Source: Curvularia sp. ZM96 (Eukaryota; Ascomycota; Dothideomycetes; Pleosporales; Pleosporaceae). Taken from it: DNA of 64,000 nucleotides. Below the pieces are notes generated by a model, which saw only the letters and a program-made list of their open reading frames with translations, was not told the origin of the DNA and did no database searches. Made by a program: the position numbers and the translations under genes. Shown piece by piece: positions 45,684 to 56,076 of this stretch (position 1 is its first letter; every line of letters begins with the position of its first letter). Location: assembly GCA_022457065.1 (NCBI GenBank), contig JAJGBQ010000003.1, positions 4,526,001 to 4,590,000 of the forward strand. Reading direction: 5' to 3'.

Positions 45684-46614
45684 ACGGGCGAGCAGCGCGC
45701 CGTGAGCAGCAGCCAGCAGCCCGCAGGGGGCGCACAGTTTCGGCCGGGATGGTGATGAGGGCGTGCGTCTTCCAGAAGACTTGAGGGGCCAATGGGGCGT
45801 GTAGCGCGCATGGCCGCTTTTAGCAGGCGGCCATGGCCAAACCGCTGGGTGGAGACATGGCGTGTGCGCTTCTGACTGAGCTTTCTGCCCAAGCATGGGC
45901 CCACGCCGGGCTCCCTGACTCTCCACCGGCGCTTCGCTCAAAACCACGCTGAGCCGCAGCTGCACCCAAACCACCACCCACGTCCTGACGCACATTGCCC
46001 GGCCTGCCTGTCTCACCACCACCGCTCCCTCTTCACCACCCGCAGACCCACCCTCCACCACCACCATCATTCACCACGCACCACCGCCGTCCTTTCGTCT
46101 CGTCTCGTCACGCTCGCACCACCAGCACCGCCATTGATTGCGCCCGGCCTCGCACCACCACCACCACCACCCACACACCCGCCCGTGCAACCACCCACCT
46201 CCGCTGGCTGCTGCCGTGTCGCCCTTCCAGAAGACGCTATAGAAGCTTGTCCGCCCGTGTGCTGCCCGCCCGCTGCCCGCCCTGCCCTTGGTCAGCCCTC
46301 GATGCTGCTGCCGTCGATATCGTAATCCATTGCCCTTCCCACCACGCTGGCTCTCCGACACTAGGTTCTCCCCGAACCTCGTGCCACCCGCCGTCAAGCT
46401 GGCCCAACAAGTGCACCTCTGCCCCTGCGAAGGCTTCGACGAGCAGAGTAGGAAGAACGCCCGCCGCGTCTACAAGCAATTCTGGAAAAGCGTCATGGTC
46501 ACCCGCAAAACCGGAAACCACGCCCTGTCGATAAAGACGTCGTCCTCGTCGGCCTCGACGGCCACCTCTCCTACACACTCACACCACTCCGCCTCAGACG
46601 ACCACAACTCCACC

Positions 46615-47742
46615 ATGGCCATGACCGACTGCCAGTCGCAGCCCGCTCCCTTGACCGTATCCATCCCACACACCCTCCCCAACCTGCAATGTCGGAAACC
46701 CAACCTGGCCGAGATACTCAACAACACCGCCCCTCCACCATACACCCTGACCTCCTTCATGGCCTTTCTCTCGCAGAACCACTGCCTCGAGAACCTTGAA
46801 TTCACAATGGACGCCTCCCGCTACCGAAAACACTACTCCAAGATGGTCAGCCGTCACCCAGGCAGCCCCATCTCACCCTTGTCCGACGAGTGTGCCTATG
46901 TCCTCATGCTCTGGCGTCGCTTGATCGATGCCTACATTCGCGAGTCTGGCCCACGCGAAGTAAGCCATACCCTGCACCCACCCATCTCTCCTGGGCCCTC
47001 TTACTAACCCGTCGCCCAGGTCAATCTCCCCGCAGAAGTCCGTGACAATCTCCTCAGCCTTTCCGACTCGTACGTGCCCCCGCACCCGTCGTCTCTCGAC
47101 AGTGCCGTGGCCAAGATCAACGAACTCATGGAGGAGAGTGTACTGGTGTCCTTCCTCAACTCAGTCACACCCCACAGCGCACACCCAACGGTTAGCCACG
47201 ACAGCTACGCCGGAAGTAACATTTCACGCTCGTCGACCCGCAGCCACGAGGACCGCAGCGTCTTCTCCCGCTCGTCACACCCACCAGTGCCTGCGCATCA
47301 ACGTGCATCTGCACCATCTTCCCTCACTTCTGGCTTCATGCAGTCGCGCCCATTCTCCCATGCCCGCTTCCACTCTCAGCCCACGTCGTCCGGCCCGCCA
47401 CCGGCCGCGCGTGTCACATCGGGCTACACAAGCGGCAGCGACGCATTGACCGATGACTCGGGTAGCGCAAGCAGCCCCTCTGGCATGAGTGATCCATTGA
47501 CTCCTCCCGGCACACCTCCCGTGAGCGAGTACCCCATGACCGACTTTCACCATGCCTACTACGACCAGGCTCCAAGTAGCGGCACACCTAGCCCTCGCAA
47601 CAGTCGCGGTGAGCACAATGGTCTCGCCAGCGCCACACGAGACAGCTGGAAGCGAGTCAGCAGCAAGCTGTGGCCCAGAAAGAAGAGCGGCAGCCAGCTT
47701 CGAGATGACGAGCCCGGCGTGGTCGAGGGAGGTCTCTTCTGA
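46615..47742 (+). CDS. RGS-domain protein (G-protein signalling regulator)
   Basis: Two exons, 46615-46959 and 47020-47742, give 355 residues from the ATG in the strong context CTCCACCATGG. The RGS domain is split by the intron: PNLAEILNNTAPPPYTLTSF, MAFLSQNHCLENLEFTMDAS, and LMLWRRLIDAYIRESGPRE before it, VNLPAEVRDNLLSL and the SYVPPHPSSLDSAVAKINEL segment after it. The tail is Ser/Pro-rich. Known: RGS proteins speed GTP hydrolysis by G-alpha; this form resembles RgsA-type fungal proteins acting in development and stress. The frame stays open upstream; an in-frame ATG at 46495 would add 40 residues. The start is therefore the least certain part. Confidence 0.85.
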
Positions 47743-50700
47743 GCCATGTCCACCTCCTCTCCCCTTCCGCCCGCCCACTATTACAACAACCCTCTCCTCC
47801 TTTCTATGTTCAAAACCACGCACACTCCCACGATTACGACGATGCAATCAGAGCGACTTGTATCATTTCAATTATGCATACTGGGCACCATGTCCACCGG
47901 CGTCACTATTCTTCCATCTACGCGGTCCTCTCAGCATGCAAAGGCGCAACTGGCTCACGACCCGGCGAGGTTGTTTTGTTTTTTCTCGGCATTCCCCTAT
48001 TCCACCATGACTAGACATTTGAACAGGCGTTGCAAAATTCCTGGTCCATCTATAACCAACATTTACTCTCCCACTCCCACCTCTGTACACCATTTCGGTG
48101 GTCGGGAGTATCAAAGGCGTTTTCTGTTGACATCATCAAGAGCATATCATGAACGAACCCAGTCGGGTATGATTTTGATAGTGTTTTTATTTCTTCTTAT
48201 TGATATGTATCATTACGGCTCATCTTTTCTTTCTCCCACACATACTTGTGGGGAGCCTTTTAGATTTGGCAAGGGGACGGCGTTTTATTACTTTTCCTGT
48301 TGTGTTGATAGGGCTTTGATGAGGAAGTTGGATTAGATACCAAAAGCGCATCAAGAAGCGCTAGAGAATCATGACCATATCGCGGTTGGTTCAGTCCAAT
48401 ACGCGCAAACTATTTGTCTTCGAAACCTACTGGCAGTCATGTTCTGGTCACTAAGTGGAGCTCGACATGTAAGGTTGCTGCTACCGCGGCCACGATCTTA
48501 CAACGTGTCGATCTGACGCCCACTAGCATCGCCCAGGGGTATGCACTACGCTGCTGTCTCTGTCTCTCACTGCCACACTAGTCTCTTCCTGGGCATACAC
48601 TTTGCACCAAACAGTCAAACACCCCACTCACTCACTCACCTACCTACCCACCCACCCCCTTGCTTTAGCACTCTGACCCCAGCCCCGTGGTCTCGGACGA
48701 ACACCACTTCGCCGACTTCAAGAGCGGTAGTGGTGCGGGAAGGATCGTTATGCAAGGGATGAGGAACGGGTAGCCGGTGCGTGGAGGGTCGGATATGGGG
48801 TTTTGAGAGAGAAGAGAGAAACATGATAGGTAGGCAGACGATGGCTGTCGAGCTGAAGATTCTTGGTAATCTGAGAGAATTTCAAAGCAAGTAAACAGTC
48901 CCTTGTTAGATTGTGATGTTTTCTTTGTTGTGTCTTCACCTACGTATCAGAGACACATGACAGGCACACACTCACGCACGCACACCGATCGTGCTAACAT
49001 CTCACTCATGTCAACGTCACGTATTCTTCGTATATAGTTCCAAGACGTCTCAGCTTCTCCTACGCCCCTTCCGATTCCCAAAGCCACGGGCTGCCTTTGT
49101 GATCTAGTTCTGTGGCGCGGAAGCGGACGCGGCACGGTTAAGGCTTCCCAGAGGACGGGGAGAAAGGAAAGGGCTGCTGTTAGCTTTGTTGCGCGTACCG
49201 TTTTCCGGTTCCGTAGTTAGAGAAAGAGAGGGGAGAGCCAGTATCTATATGAAGGGTGCTTGTTGGTGGCGCCGCTGGTGCAGGCTACTACTCGTCATGT
49301 TTTTCTGGCTGGACGGGGGAGCACAACCCAAAAAAAGAACAAGCACGTCAAAGTCACCTATTCTCTCTCAGATGCATACCTCCAAAGCACCCGCGCATCA
49401 ACACTCCTTTTTTCCTAAGTCCTGCTTACACTATCGCCTATAGACAACAAAGACTCTAATTTCCACATTCCATATACTAAAAGTATATCGTACACAGGCT
49501 ATATGGTCCGTGACTCCCTGGTCGTCATCTCATATCCGGGACTCGCAGGATCCGTTCGTTGTTCGCTTATCGCGCTCTTCAAGCAGCGACCAGGAAGAAA
49601 AAATGACAAAAATATCCATCTTGTAACGGTTAGTGTTTTTCCTCCTTCTCGCCCGTGGGTGAAACAAAAAAGGGTCCAAGTGTTGGATCGTAGCGAGGGC
49701 CCGCAATGTATGATACGGATGATCAGGCGTGACGTGTTTGAGATAAGAGGCGGGCTGGCCGTGAGTCAGTTTGCCCGTGTGCACAGCAGCAAGCAGCACA
49801 AAGTGGATTAGGGAGAACAATGCTCTGAGTGTACTACGGTGGGTACGTGCATGGCGTGATAATCAGGTGTTCAAGACAAAGGCAGACACAAGACCTAGGG
49901 GGTATTGGTAGTACCGAACGGTAGGGGCAGCGGCGGTTGGAGCTTCTGGAAGGGTGGACTCATTGGCTTGTAAGCGACGCTGCTTTTTTGCGCACCCTGG
50001 CCACATCGGACGACAACAAGTGGGCTACCATGTTGTTCATCTCCGACTAGCTGTAGTGTTTTCTCTCAACTCTTTTCTCAAAGCCCGTCTCGCCATTCAC
50101 AACGCCATTCACAACGCCATGCACGACATAGGCCACCGGGCACGTAGCTGAAGCCCGCCCAGCCCAAATGTCGCGCAAAGACGTCACCATACCCACAATT
50201 TGCGCTCTGGCACCGTTACACCCAATAATGCCTCTCCATCTTTATTCCCGCGCCTCCGACTTTCCTCTTACATCCAAGCACCACAGCACTACCACACCAC
50301 CGGCACATGTACCGCGTTGCAAATCCCTTTTTTGCCACAACAGGCACACGCATGCTCCACCTGTTGCAACGTGGTGAAAATCAAGCATCCTGCGTCCCAT
50401 GGCGCGAGACTTGATCTGCTGCAAAACTTGCATCTGCTAGGGACCAAACCTTCCTCCCATTCGCAACAACATCATGTAGGTGTACACAGACCCTCTCAAT
50501 AGCTGTGGTGGCACACCAAGACCACACGCCATGCCGCCCAACGGCAACTCCCGCACGCAAGACGAAAAAAAGCTTGATCCGGTGTTGAGTCTTTTTGACC
50601 TTGTTTTATCGGTCAAGACACGGCCAAGATAGAGTTCGTTCCGTGTGCATAGTACACCTGGACTTGCGTAGGTAGTGTTCTTCTCTTCCTTGAATCAGTA

Positions 50701-52048
50701 ATACCGGGATCCGCATTGAAACCCTTTTTCTCGCTGCACCATCACCAGACTATAGCATACGAGACTATCGCGTTTTCATTTCCCCTTTACCCCTCCTGTC
50801 CAAAGCGGTTGCATGAGTAGTATATATCCGTTCCGCGGAGCATCAACAACGGCTTTTCCCTAGACTGTGCGAAACGGGGCCGACTATGGAAAAGCCTAAA
50901 CTACACCGCCCACCACGTCGCTGGTAGTATGACGAAATGGCAATGTAAAAAAAGAGACCGCTGAAAGGAACTTGCCGTGACTTTGACGGGCCTTTGAGTA
51001 CGCCTAGTATACAGAAAGTCTATGACATTCTCCGCCTCCACGGTTCGTCCACTCGATCAGCCCTGACTCAATGAACTGTGATATCCGCAATGCGAACCCC
51101 CATGGACATGTCGTGTTACCCCTCCATGCGTTGCACATGCATGTCGTATCACCCTTCCAGACCGCCTGCAGACTGACTCCACACCGTCACACAGCAGCGC
51201 CGATCCCTACTTCCCCGCAGCGGTAAAGCAAGAAAGTGGCAAACAACTTCGAGAAGAGTTCTAGAAAGCCAGCCACTAAGAAGAAAAAATAAGCGATCAA
51301 CGCAGGAAAAGAATGTCATTTGTGAATTTTGTTTTGCGTGTTGAGAAAGAGATGTACCCACATGTTGGCTGAGAAGGGAGACCGAGAGCTCTTGGGGTAC
51401 CGGGATTGTCGGAATGGAACTGATTCTACTACAACTCTAACAAACGGATTTTTCAGCAATCTGAGACATGAGACAAATAAACATATATCTAGATAAACTC
51501 AACTACCTATCACACAACAACCTTGCTGCTACGTATGATGATCTAACTGTGAGTTGCGCGCTTTGGATGGGGCGTCAATTCCGGGTGGCCTTCGTGGGGT
51601 TCGTGAAGACATCCAGGGACCTGCAGCATCCTGGGGTTTAGTAGCAGGTTTGGACTAGTATTGCGAAAGCAGGAGAGACTGCGCTGATAGGAAGTGAGGG
51701 GTTCTGTATGAAGAACTAGAAGCAGAACAAAAGGAGAGCTACCTGATGGTGCAATCATACTCTTTCACTCGCTTCCATGGTTAGGAAAGAGTCAGTGCGT
51801 CGCTTACTACAATCGAGCAAAATTATTGGCTGTGGAGTAGTGAGCTAAGCCAAATCAGACAGTGTAAGTTGAGGTGATTGGTGAGTAAATGGAGGTTTGG
51901 CTAATCCGAAGCCCAGCCCAGCAAAAAATGGATAGTCGACTCACATTGAATACTTGTGCTCACTATACATTGGAACGCAAGGAAACACTTTTTGCGTATC
52001 TCTTACTATCAACGATACAAAATCACCACTCTTAATAACACATCAGAC
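47743..52048. other. 4.3-kb intergenic region, no gene seen
   Basis: The left part is the probable 3' region of the RGS gene. The rest has short open frames only, with C/A-rich stretches (48590-48660, 50160-50500). No repeats of the window's transposon families and no RNA gene were recognised. Confidence 0.5.
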
Positions 52049-52999
52049 ATGTCTTCTGCAGTCACAAACTTCCGCTGCATCGGTAAGGGTTTCTGCGGCA
52101 GCGTTTGGACTCTCGAACATACTGGCACTGCTATCAAACGCGAAGATGGTGGACCTGGCCGCTCTATTACCAACGACTACAACATGCATCTCAAAATTCA
52201 GCGTGGAGCCCTTGAATACCAGCCATCGACTCCACTTTCAATTCCTCAATGTCACCAGCTAGTCGAAGCAGCGGACCCATGGTGGGAAACCCGCTTACCC
52301 CAGTTTCCTACCGGCTACTCTGCGTGCAGAGCTTTAGTCTCAGAGCGCATACCCAAGGTCCCCAGAGCGATCAGCGACAAAATCGTGGATCTCTTCTGCG
52401 AGGGCAATACTAGACTGTGTGATTTTGTCAAGAGCAACCCGGACGACGACCCCTGTCTAATTCGGCCATACCTGGGGCGCCGCCGCAGGCACAAACAGGC
52501 CGCAAGCAACTCACGCTTCCAGCGCTTCAGTCTCCGCAACGTACCCCTTCACGTGAACCAGATGGAAGCACTCGGTCTTGATAACAAGGCTTACGCAGAG
52601 ACCATGGCTGATGCTCTGGCGCTCATGCATTGGGTAGCTAAGATTGACGCAAACGATGTCGAGTTCGTGCTCGCACCTCCTCGGAAAGAGCAATCTTCTG
52701 AAAAGCCCGTGTTCCAGTCAAACTATCTTGGAAGACACAGCATGTGGATCCTCGACTTTGATTGCTGCCGTCCTATGTCAATGGATGAAGTGGGAGTTGA
52801 GCAAGCTTGTCAAGCTTTCTTTGAGAACGACCCTTTTTATCCAAGACCTGGGAGCGAAGAAGAGGCTGACCAGCAACTCTGGACAGTTTTCAAAGAGAGA
52901 TTTATTCAGACTAGTCGTGGGATGTTGAAGACTGAAAGCGAGGACAATAGTTTTCTTGCAGAGAGACTGATAAGCAAGATCGAGGAGTGGAGGGCGTAA
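52049..52999 (+). CDS. DUF3669 protein, kinase-like fold
   Basis: Intronless, 316 residues from ATG 52049; the open frame extends upstream but without family similarity. The sequence follows the fungal DUF3669 family: IGKGFCGSVW near the start, then AIKRE, YNMHLKIQ, later MADALALMHWVAKIDANDVE, FVLAPP, and MWILDFDCCRPM, with GVEQACQAFFENDPFYPRP. The order resembles a protein-kinase fold: a glycine-rich loop, a lysine as in VAIK, a catalytic-loop-like HW...DANDVEF, and DFD in place of DFG. The kinase comparison is inferred. The domain is common in multi-copy accessory genes of filamentous fungi and its function is unknown. Confidence 0.8.
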   Translation: MSSAVTNFRCIGKGFCGSVWTLEHTGTAIKREDGGPGRSITNDYNMHLKIQRGALEYQPSTPLSIPQCHQLVEAADPWWETRLPQFPTGYSACRALVSERIPKVPRAISDKIVDLFCEGNTRLCDFVKSNPDDDPCLIRPYLGRRRRHKQAASNSRFQRFSLRNVPLHVNQMEALGLDNKAYAETMADALALMHWVAKIDANDVEFVLAPPRKEQSSEKPVFQSNYLGRHSMWILDFDCCRPMSMDEVGVEQACQAFFENDPFYPRPGSEEEADQQLWTVFKERFIQTSRGMLKTESEDNSFLAERLISKIEEWRA

Positions 53000-54243
53000 A
53001 GCACAAAGGGATCAAGGAACAGGCTTTGGTTCTATTGGAAGAGACTTATTATGACAATGGCGGAAGCCTTACAATTGCGATATAATGTAATGTTTAGATA
53101 TCAATACTATACTGATTGTCTATATTTACGTGAGTCTAATACCATTGTTGAGATAGAGATCAAGCGGTTCATAACCATGTTGTTAAGTATTGAGCGCTCG
53201 ATCTCGCCATCTGCGCGCTTGAGGAGGTGAAGTAGGAGAGAGAGCTAGCACGCATGCGGCTCATGTGATGTAAACCTGCCTTCAAGGCGGAGCATACGGA
53301 TGTTTCAAGTGTGGGCACATGAAGGCTGTCGACAGAACCAATGTTGATTACTCTCGAAGGCGAGGTGGACTCTGACAGCTGTGACCCCGCACGGCTTTGA
53401 AATGCTAGAGCACGCGCGCTACTTTGCACACGCTATACGCACTATACTTTTTCTCTCACGCCTTCCATGGCGTATCAGCCGTCAATTAGTTCACCAATTG
53501 CGTCTGCAGCGGACTTTATAGACAAAGAAAGTAAAGTAGGATGCTGTCGGCGGCGAAAAGAAAAGACGTAGCGAGTGTTGTACGCTTAGGCATTTTACCT
53601 CATCCACATACAATCTCAACGCCTACATACATCCAACTCCCATGTACCCATTCTCCCCTTGACGCAAATCGCTGCTATCATCAGCATCATCATCGTCATC
53701 GTCATCATCACGAGCGCATCTCCCCATCCCCTGCGAACCCGACACAACCGAAGCCTAGAAGCGGGGAGAGGGGGAGAAGGCTGCATAGGGCGCAGAAGGC
53801 AAGCCAGAGGATCGTCTCTTTCCACATTAGGTCAAGATGGACAAGGGCAATTGTCAGCGGAGCCATCGGACAGCGAGAGAGCTTGAGCAAGTCTCCGTGC
53901 CCGCCCCGCGCTCGAGCGCCCGCGTGCGCATGCGCATGCATGCTGGCTGGGCTGGGGGGCAGTGAGTTTGGTAAAAGCAGCATCCCGCCGATCAGTGCGT
54001 TTTTCATCGCTGGTGGCCGAGCAATGGAAAGACAAAAGTGATAAATTGCATGGTTTAGAAATCGTGGATGCGTATGTAAGTGTCAATTGCAACACGGTGC
54101 GTGCGCTGCTTGTGCGCCAAGGGGGTGGGCGGACTGACCGGGTGGTTTGTCGTCCGTGCCCGTCAAAGTGTCGTCCCTACGTACTATCCTCTCTTCTCCG
54201 CCCTTTGTTTCCCCTCTTGCCCCTTAGTCAGTTGGGGTATGTA
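53000..54243. other. Intergenic region with dehydrogenase relic
   Basis: Between the DUF3669 gene and the transposon. It contains a decayed short-chain dehydrogenase fragment (53244-53429) and triplet-rich sequence around 53680-53715. A 166-residue open frame (53541-54041) has no protein-like features. Confidence 0.5.
53244..53429 (-). pseudogene. Short-chain dehydrogenase fragment (broken)
   Basis: About 62 residues match the centre of a classical short-chain dehydrogenase: SPSRVINIGSVDSLHVPTLE followed by SVCSALKAGLHHMSR. In the family this is the strand with the catalytic Ser (INIGS) and the YxxxK active site. Here the Tyr is Cys (CSALK), which should abolish activity. No Rossmann N terminus or C-terminal half is found next to it, and the frame continues as unrelated sequence. 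It is a gene remnant, 815 bp from the Fot1/pogo element. Confidence 0.6.
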
Positions 54244-54307
54244 ACGTGCGGGATCAGTAAGCTGCGCGGATCAGTAAGCTGCGCACCCCACCCAACCTGA
54301 CGCGACT
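54244..54307 (+). repeat. Left terminal inverted repeat, Fot1/pogo element
   Basis: 64 bp identical to the reverse complement of the right end. The 17-bp iterons are at 54251-54267 and 54268-54284. Confidence 0.97.
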
Positions 54308-54325
54308 CTCTCCACAACCACCACA

Positions 54326-55951
54326 ATGCCGCGACAACAGCGCTCTATACAGACTTCTCGTGAAGGTAGACTTTGTCTTGCTGTAGTATCGTATCAAAGT
54401 AACCAAAAACAATCTCTCCGTGCCCTTGCAGCAGCGTACGATGTGCCAGAATCAACGCTACGAACGCGTCTCCGCGGTACCCAGCCACGATCAGAGACAG
54501 TCTCTGTTAATCGAAAGCTATCGCCAATTGAAGAGCAGTCTCTTATACAGTGGATCCTAAACCTTGATCAGCGTGGTTTTCCAGCCCGTATTATCGACGT
54601 ACGACGAATGGCAGACGCTCTACTTGCTGCGCGTGGTCAAGATCCACCTCCACCACCTACAGGCAAGAAGTGGGTATCGCGATTTATCCAAAGCCAGCCA
54701 GAGCTTCAGACAAAGTGGACTAGAAGGTTGCATAGTCAGCGCGCCTCCTGCGAGGATCCTATCGCAATTACAGCCTGGTTTAAGCTAGTAGAGGAGACGC
54801 GTCAGACGTACGGCATTCTAGATCAAGATATCTACAACTTTGACGAGACTGGATTCGCCATGGGCGTCGCTGGGACGTCAAAAGTAGTCACTAGCGCCGA
54901 CAGAGTAGGTAGAGCAGTCGTCGTCCAGCCAGGCAATCGCGAGTGGGTAACAGCTATCGAGTGCGTCAGCGCGTTAGGCTGGTGTCTTCCACCGTTCATG
55001 ATACTGTCTGGTAAAGTCCACCAGGCTAGCTGGTACGATGGGCTCCCACTCGACTGGACTATTAGCGTCTCAGGCAACGGCTGGACGACAGATGAGCTTG
55101 GTGTAGAGTGGGTGAAGCACTTTAATCAGCATACAGCCGCTCGTACAGCTGGAGTCTATCGACTTCTTATTCTAGACGGCCACGGCAGCCACGCAACGCC
55201 AGAGTTCGATCAGTACTGCACTGATAATAAGATTATTACTCTCTGCATGCCGCCTCACACGTCGCATCTCCTCCAGCCGCTTGATGTAAGCTGCTTCTCC
55301 CCACTTAAGCGCGCGTACGGACGTGAGGTTGAGGAGCTCGCCCGTCAAGGCGTCTACCATGTCGACAAAGTAGACTTTCTCGCAGTCTATATACGGATCC
55401 GACAGACAGTTTTCACTCAGCAGAACATCCAGGCAGGCTTTCAAGCAACAGGCCTTGTCCCTCTCTATCCAGAGCGTGTTCTATCATCGCTGACAGTCGT
55501 CCGGACGCCATCTCCACTACAGATAAATGCAGGTAGTAGTGCTATAACGCAGGCAGAAACGCCACATACAGTAGCACAGCTTCAGCAGCAGGTACTCTAT
55601 CTCAAAGAGCGACTACGCCGGCAATCAGACAGTCCAACAAGCGTTGCTATACGCCAGCTTGCAAAGAGTGCTCAGCTTGCAATGCAATCAGCAACAATAC
55701 TTCTAGAGGAGAACAAGAAGCTACGTACAGCCCACCAGCGTCAATGCCGAAGGCAAGACCAGCGGCGTCAATATATTGCTTCTGGTGGAGCTCTCCAGGT
55801 GCGACAGGCTCGGCAGCTTGCTACAGAGGCAGAAAGGGTGGTCATGAGCAGTGATCAGAGCCAGGCTGGCGAGCGACGTCAGCGCGCGCCGCCGACGTGT
55901 ACGAAGTGCCATATTCAAGGACACACTCGTACTACGTGTAAGACTAGATAA
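54326..55951 (+). CDS. Fot1/pogo-type (Tc1/mariner superfamily) transposase
   Basis: Intronless, 541 residues, starting 82 bp inside the left end. An N-terminal psq-type helix-turn-helix (about 10-50, LRALAAAYDVPESTLRTRL) is followed by a CENP-B/Tc5-type DNA-binding domain (about 65-140, with FPARIIDVRRMADALL and GKKWVSRFIQ). The DDE catalytic domain has Asp173 (NFDETGF), Asp284 (LILDGHGSH) and Asp320 (LLQPLD), a D-D(35)D spacing typical of pogo-type enzymes. The C terminus ends in a CCHC zinc knuckle (CTKCHIQGHTRTTC, 525-538). It cuts and pastes the element at TA sites. No stop or frameshift is seen, so it should be active. Its iterons suggest it may also act on the 424-bp element. Confidence 0.95.
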   Translation: MPRQQRSIQTSREGRLCLAVVSYQSNQKQSLRALAAAYDVPESTLRTRLRGTQPRSETVSVNRKLSPIEEQSLIQWILNLDQRGFPARIIDVRRMADALLAARGQDPPPPPTGKKWVSRFIQSQPELQTKWTRRLHSQRASCEDPIAITAWFKLVEETRQTYGILDQDIYNFDETGFAMGVAGTSKVVTSADRVGRAVVVQPGNREWVTAIECVSALGWCLPPFMILSGKVHQASWYDGLPLDWTISVSGNGWTTDELGVEWVKHFNQHTAARTAGVYRLLILDGHGSHATPEFDQYCTDNKIITLCMPPHTSHLLQPLDVSCFSPLKRAYGREVEELARQGVYHVDKVDFLAVYIRIRQTVFTQQNIQAGFQATGLVPLYPERVLSSLTVVRTPSPLQINAGSSAITQAETPHTVAQLQQQVLYLKERLRRQSDSPTSVAIRQLAKSAQLAMQSATILLEENKKLRTAHQRQCRRQDQRRQYIASGGALQVRQARQLATEAERVVMSSDQSQAGERRQRAPPTCTKCHIQGHTRTTCKTR

Positions 55952-56012
55952 TGAATTATATCTCTTAATTTTATCTTATTTTATTGCGTTGTTGTGGATC
56001 AATTGCGCAGAC

Positions 56013-56076
56013 AGTCGCGTCAGGTTGGGTGGGGTGCGCAGCTTACTGATCCGCGCAGCTTACTGATCCCGCACGT
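56013..56076 (-). repeat. Right terminal inverted repeat, Fot1/pogo element
   Basis: Inverted copy of 54244-54307. Iterons at 56036-56052 and 56053-56069. Confidence 0.97.

Larger units (their letters stand above)
42726..46614. other. 3.9-kb region of low-complexity DNA before the RGS gene
   Basis: No gene supported. It contains a long pyrimidine tract (43030-43084), a CAATA array (44966-44986) and an AGC triplet array (45655-45683). Overlapping open frames of up to 280 residues on both strands at 44.4-46.1 kb are compositionally biased and mutually antisense. The CCACC-rich stretch 45960-46614 is probably the leader of the RGS gene. Confidence 0.5.
54244..56076 (+). mobile_element. Complete Fot1/pogo-type DNA transposon (1,833 bp)
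   Basis: TA target duplications at 54242-54243 and 56077-56078. The terminal inverted repeats are 64 bp and perfect (54244-54307 and 56013-56076). Each end has the tip ACGTGCG followed by two identical tandem 17-bp iterons, GGATCAGTAAGCTGCGC, then a CACCCC... part. One intact transposase gene fills the interior. Perfect inverted repeats and an intact ORF suggest a young, possibly active copy. Confidence 0.97.

Noticed and set aside
53541..54041. 166-codon plus-strand frame before the transposon
   Set aside because: His/Arg/Pro-rich, includes simple triplet repeats, no domain, overlapping frames on the other strand.
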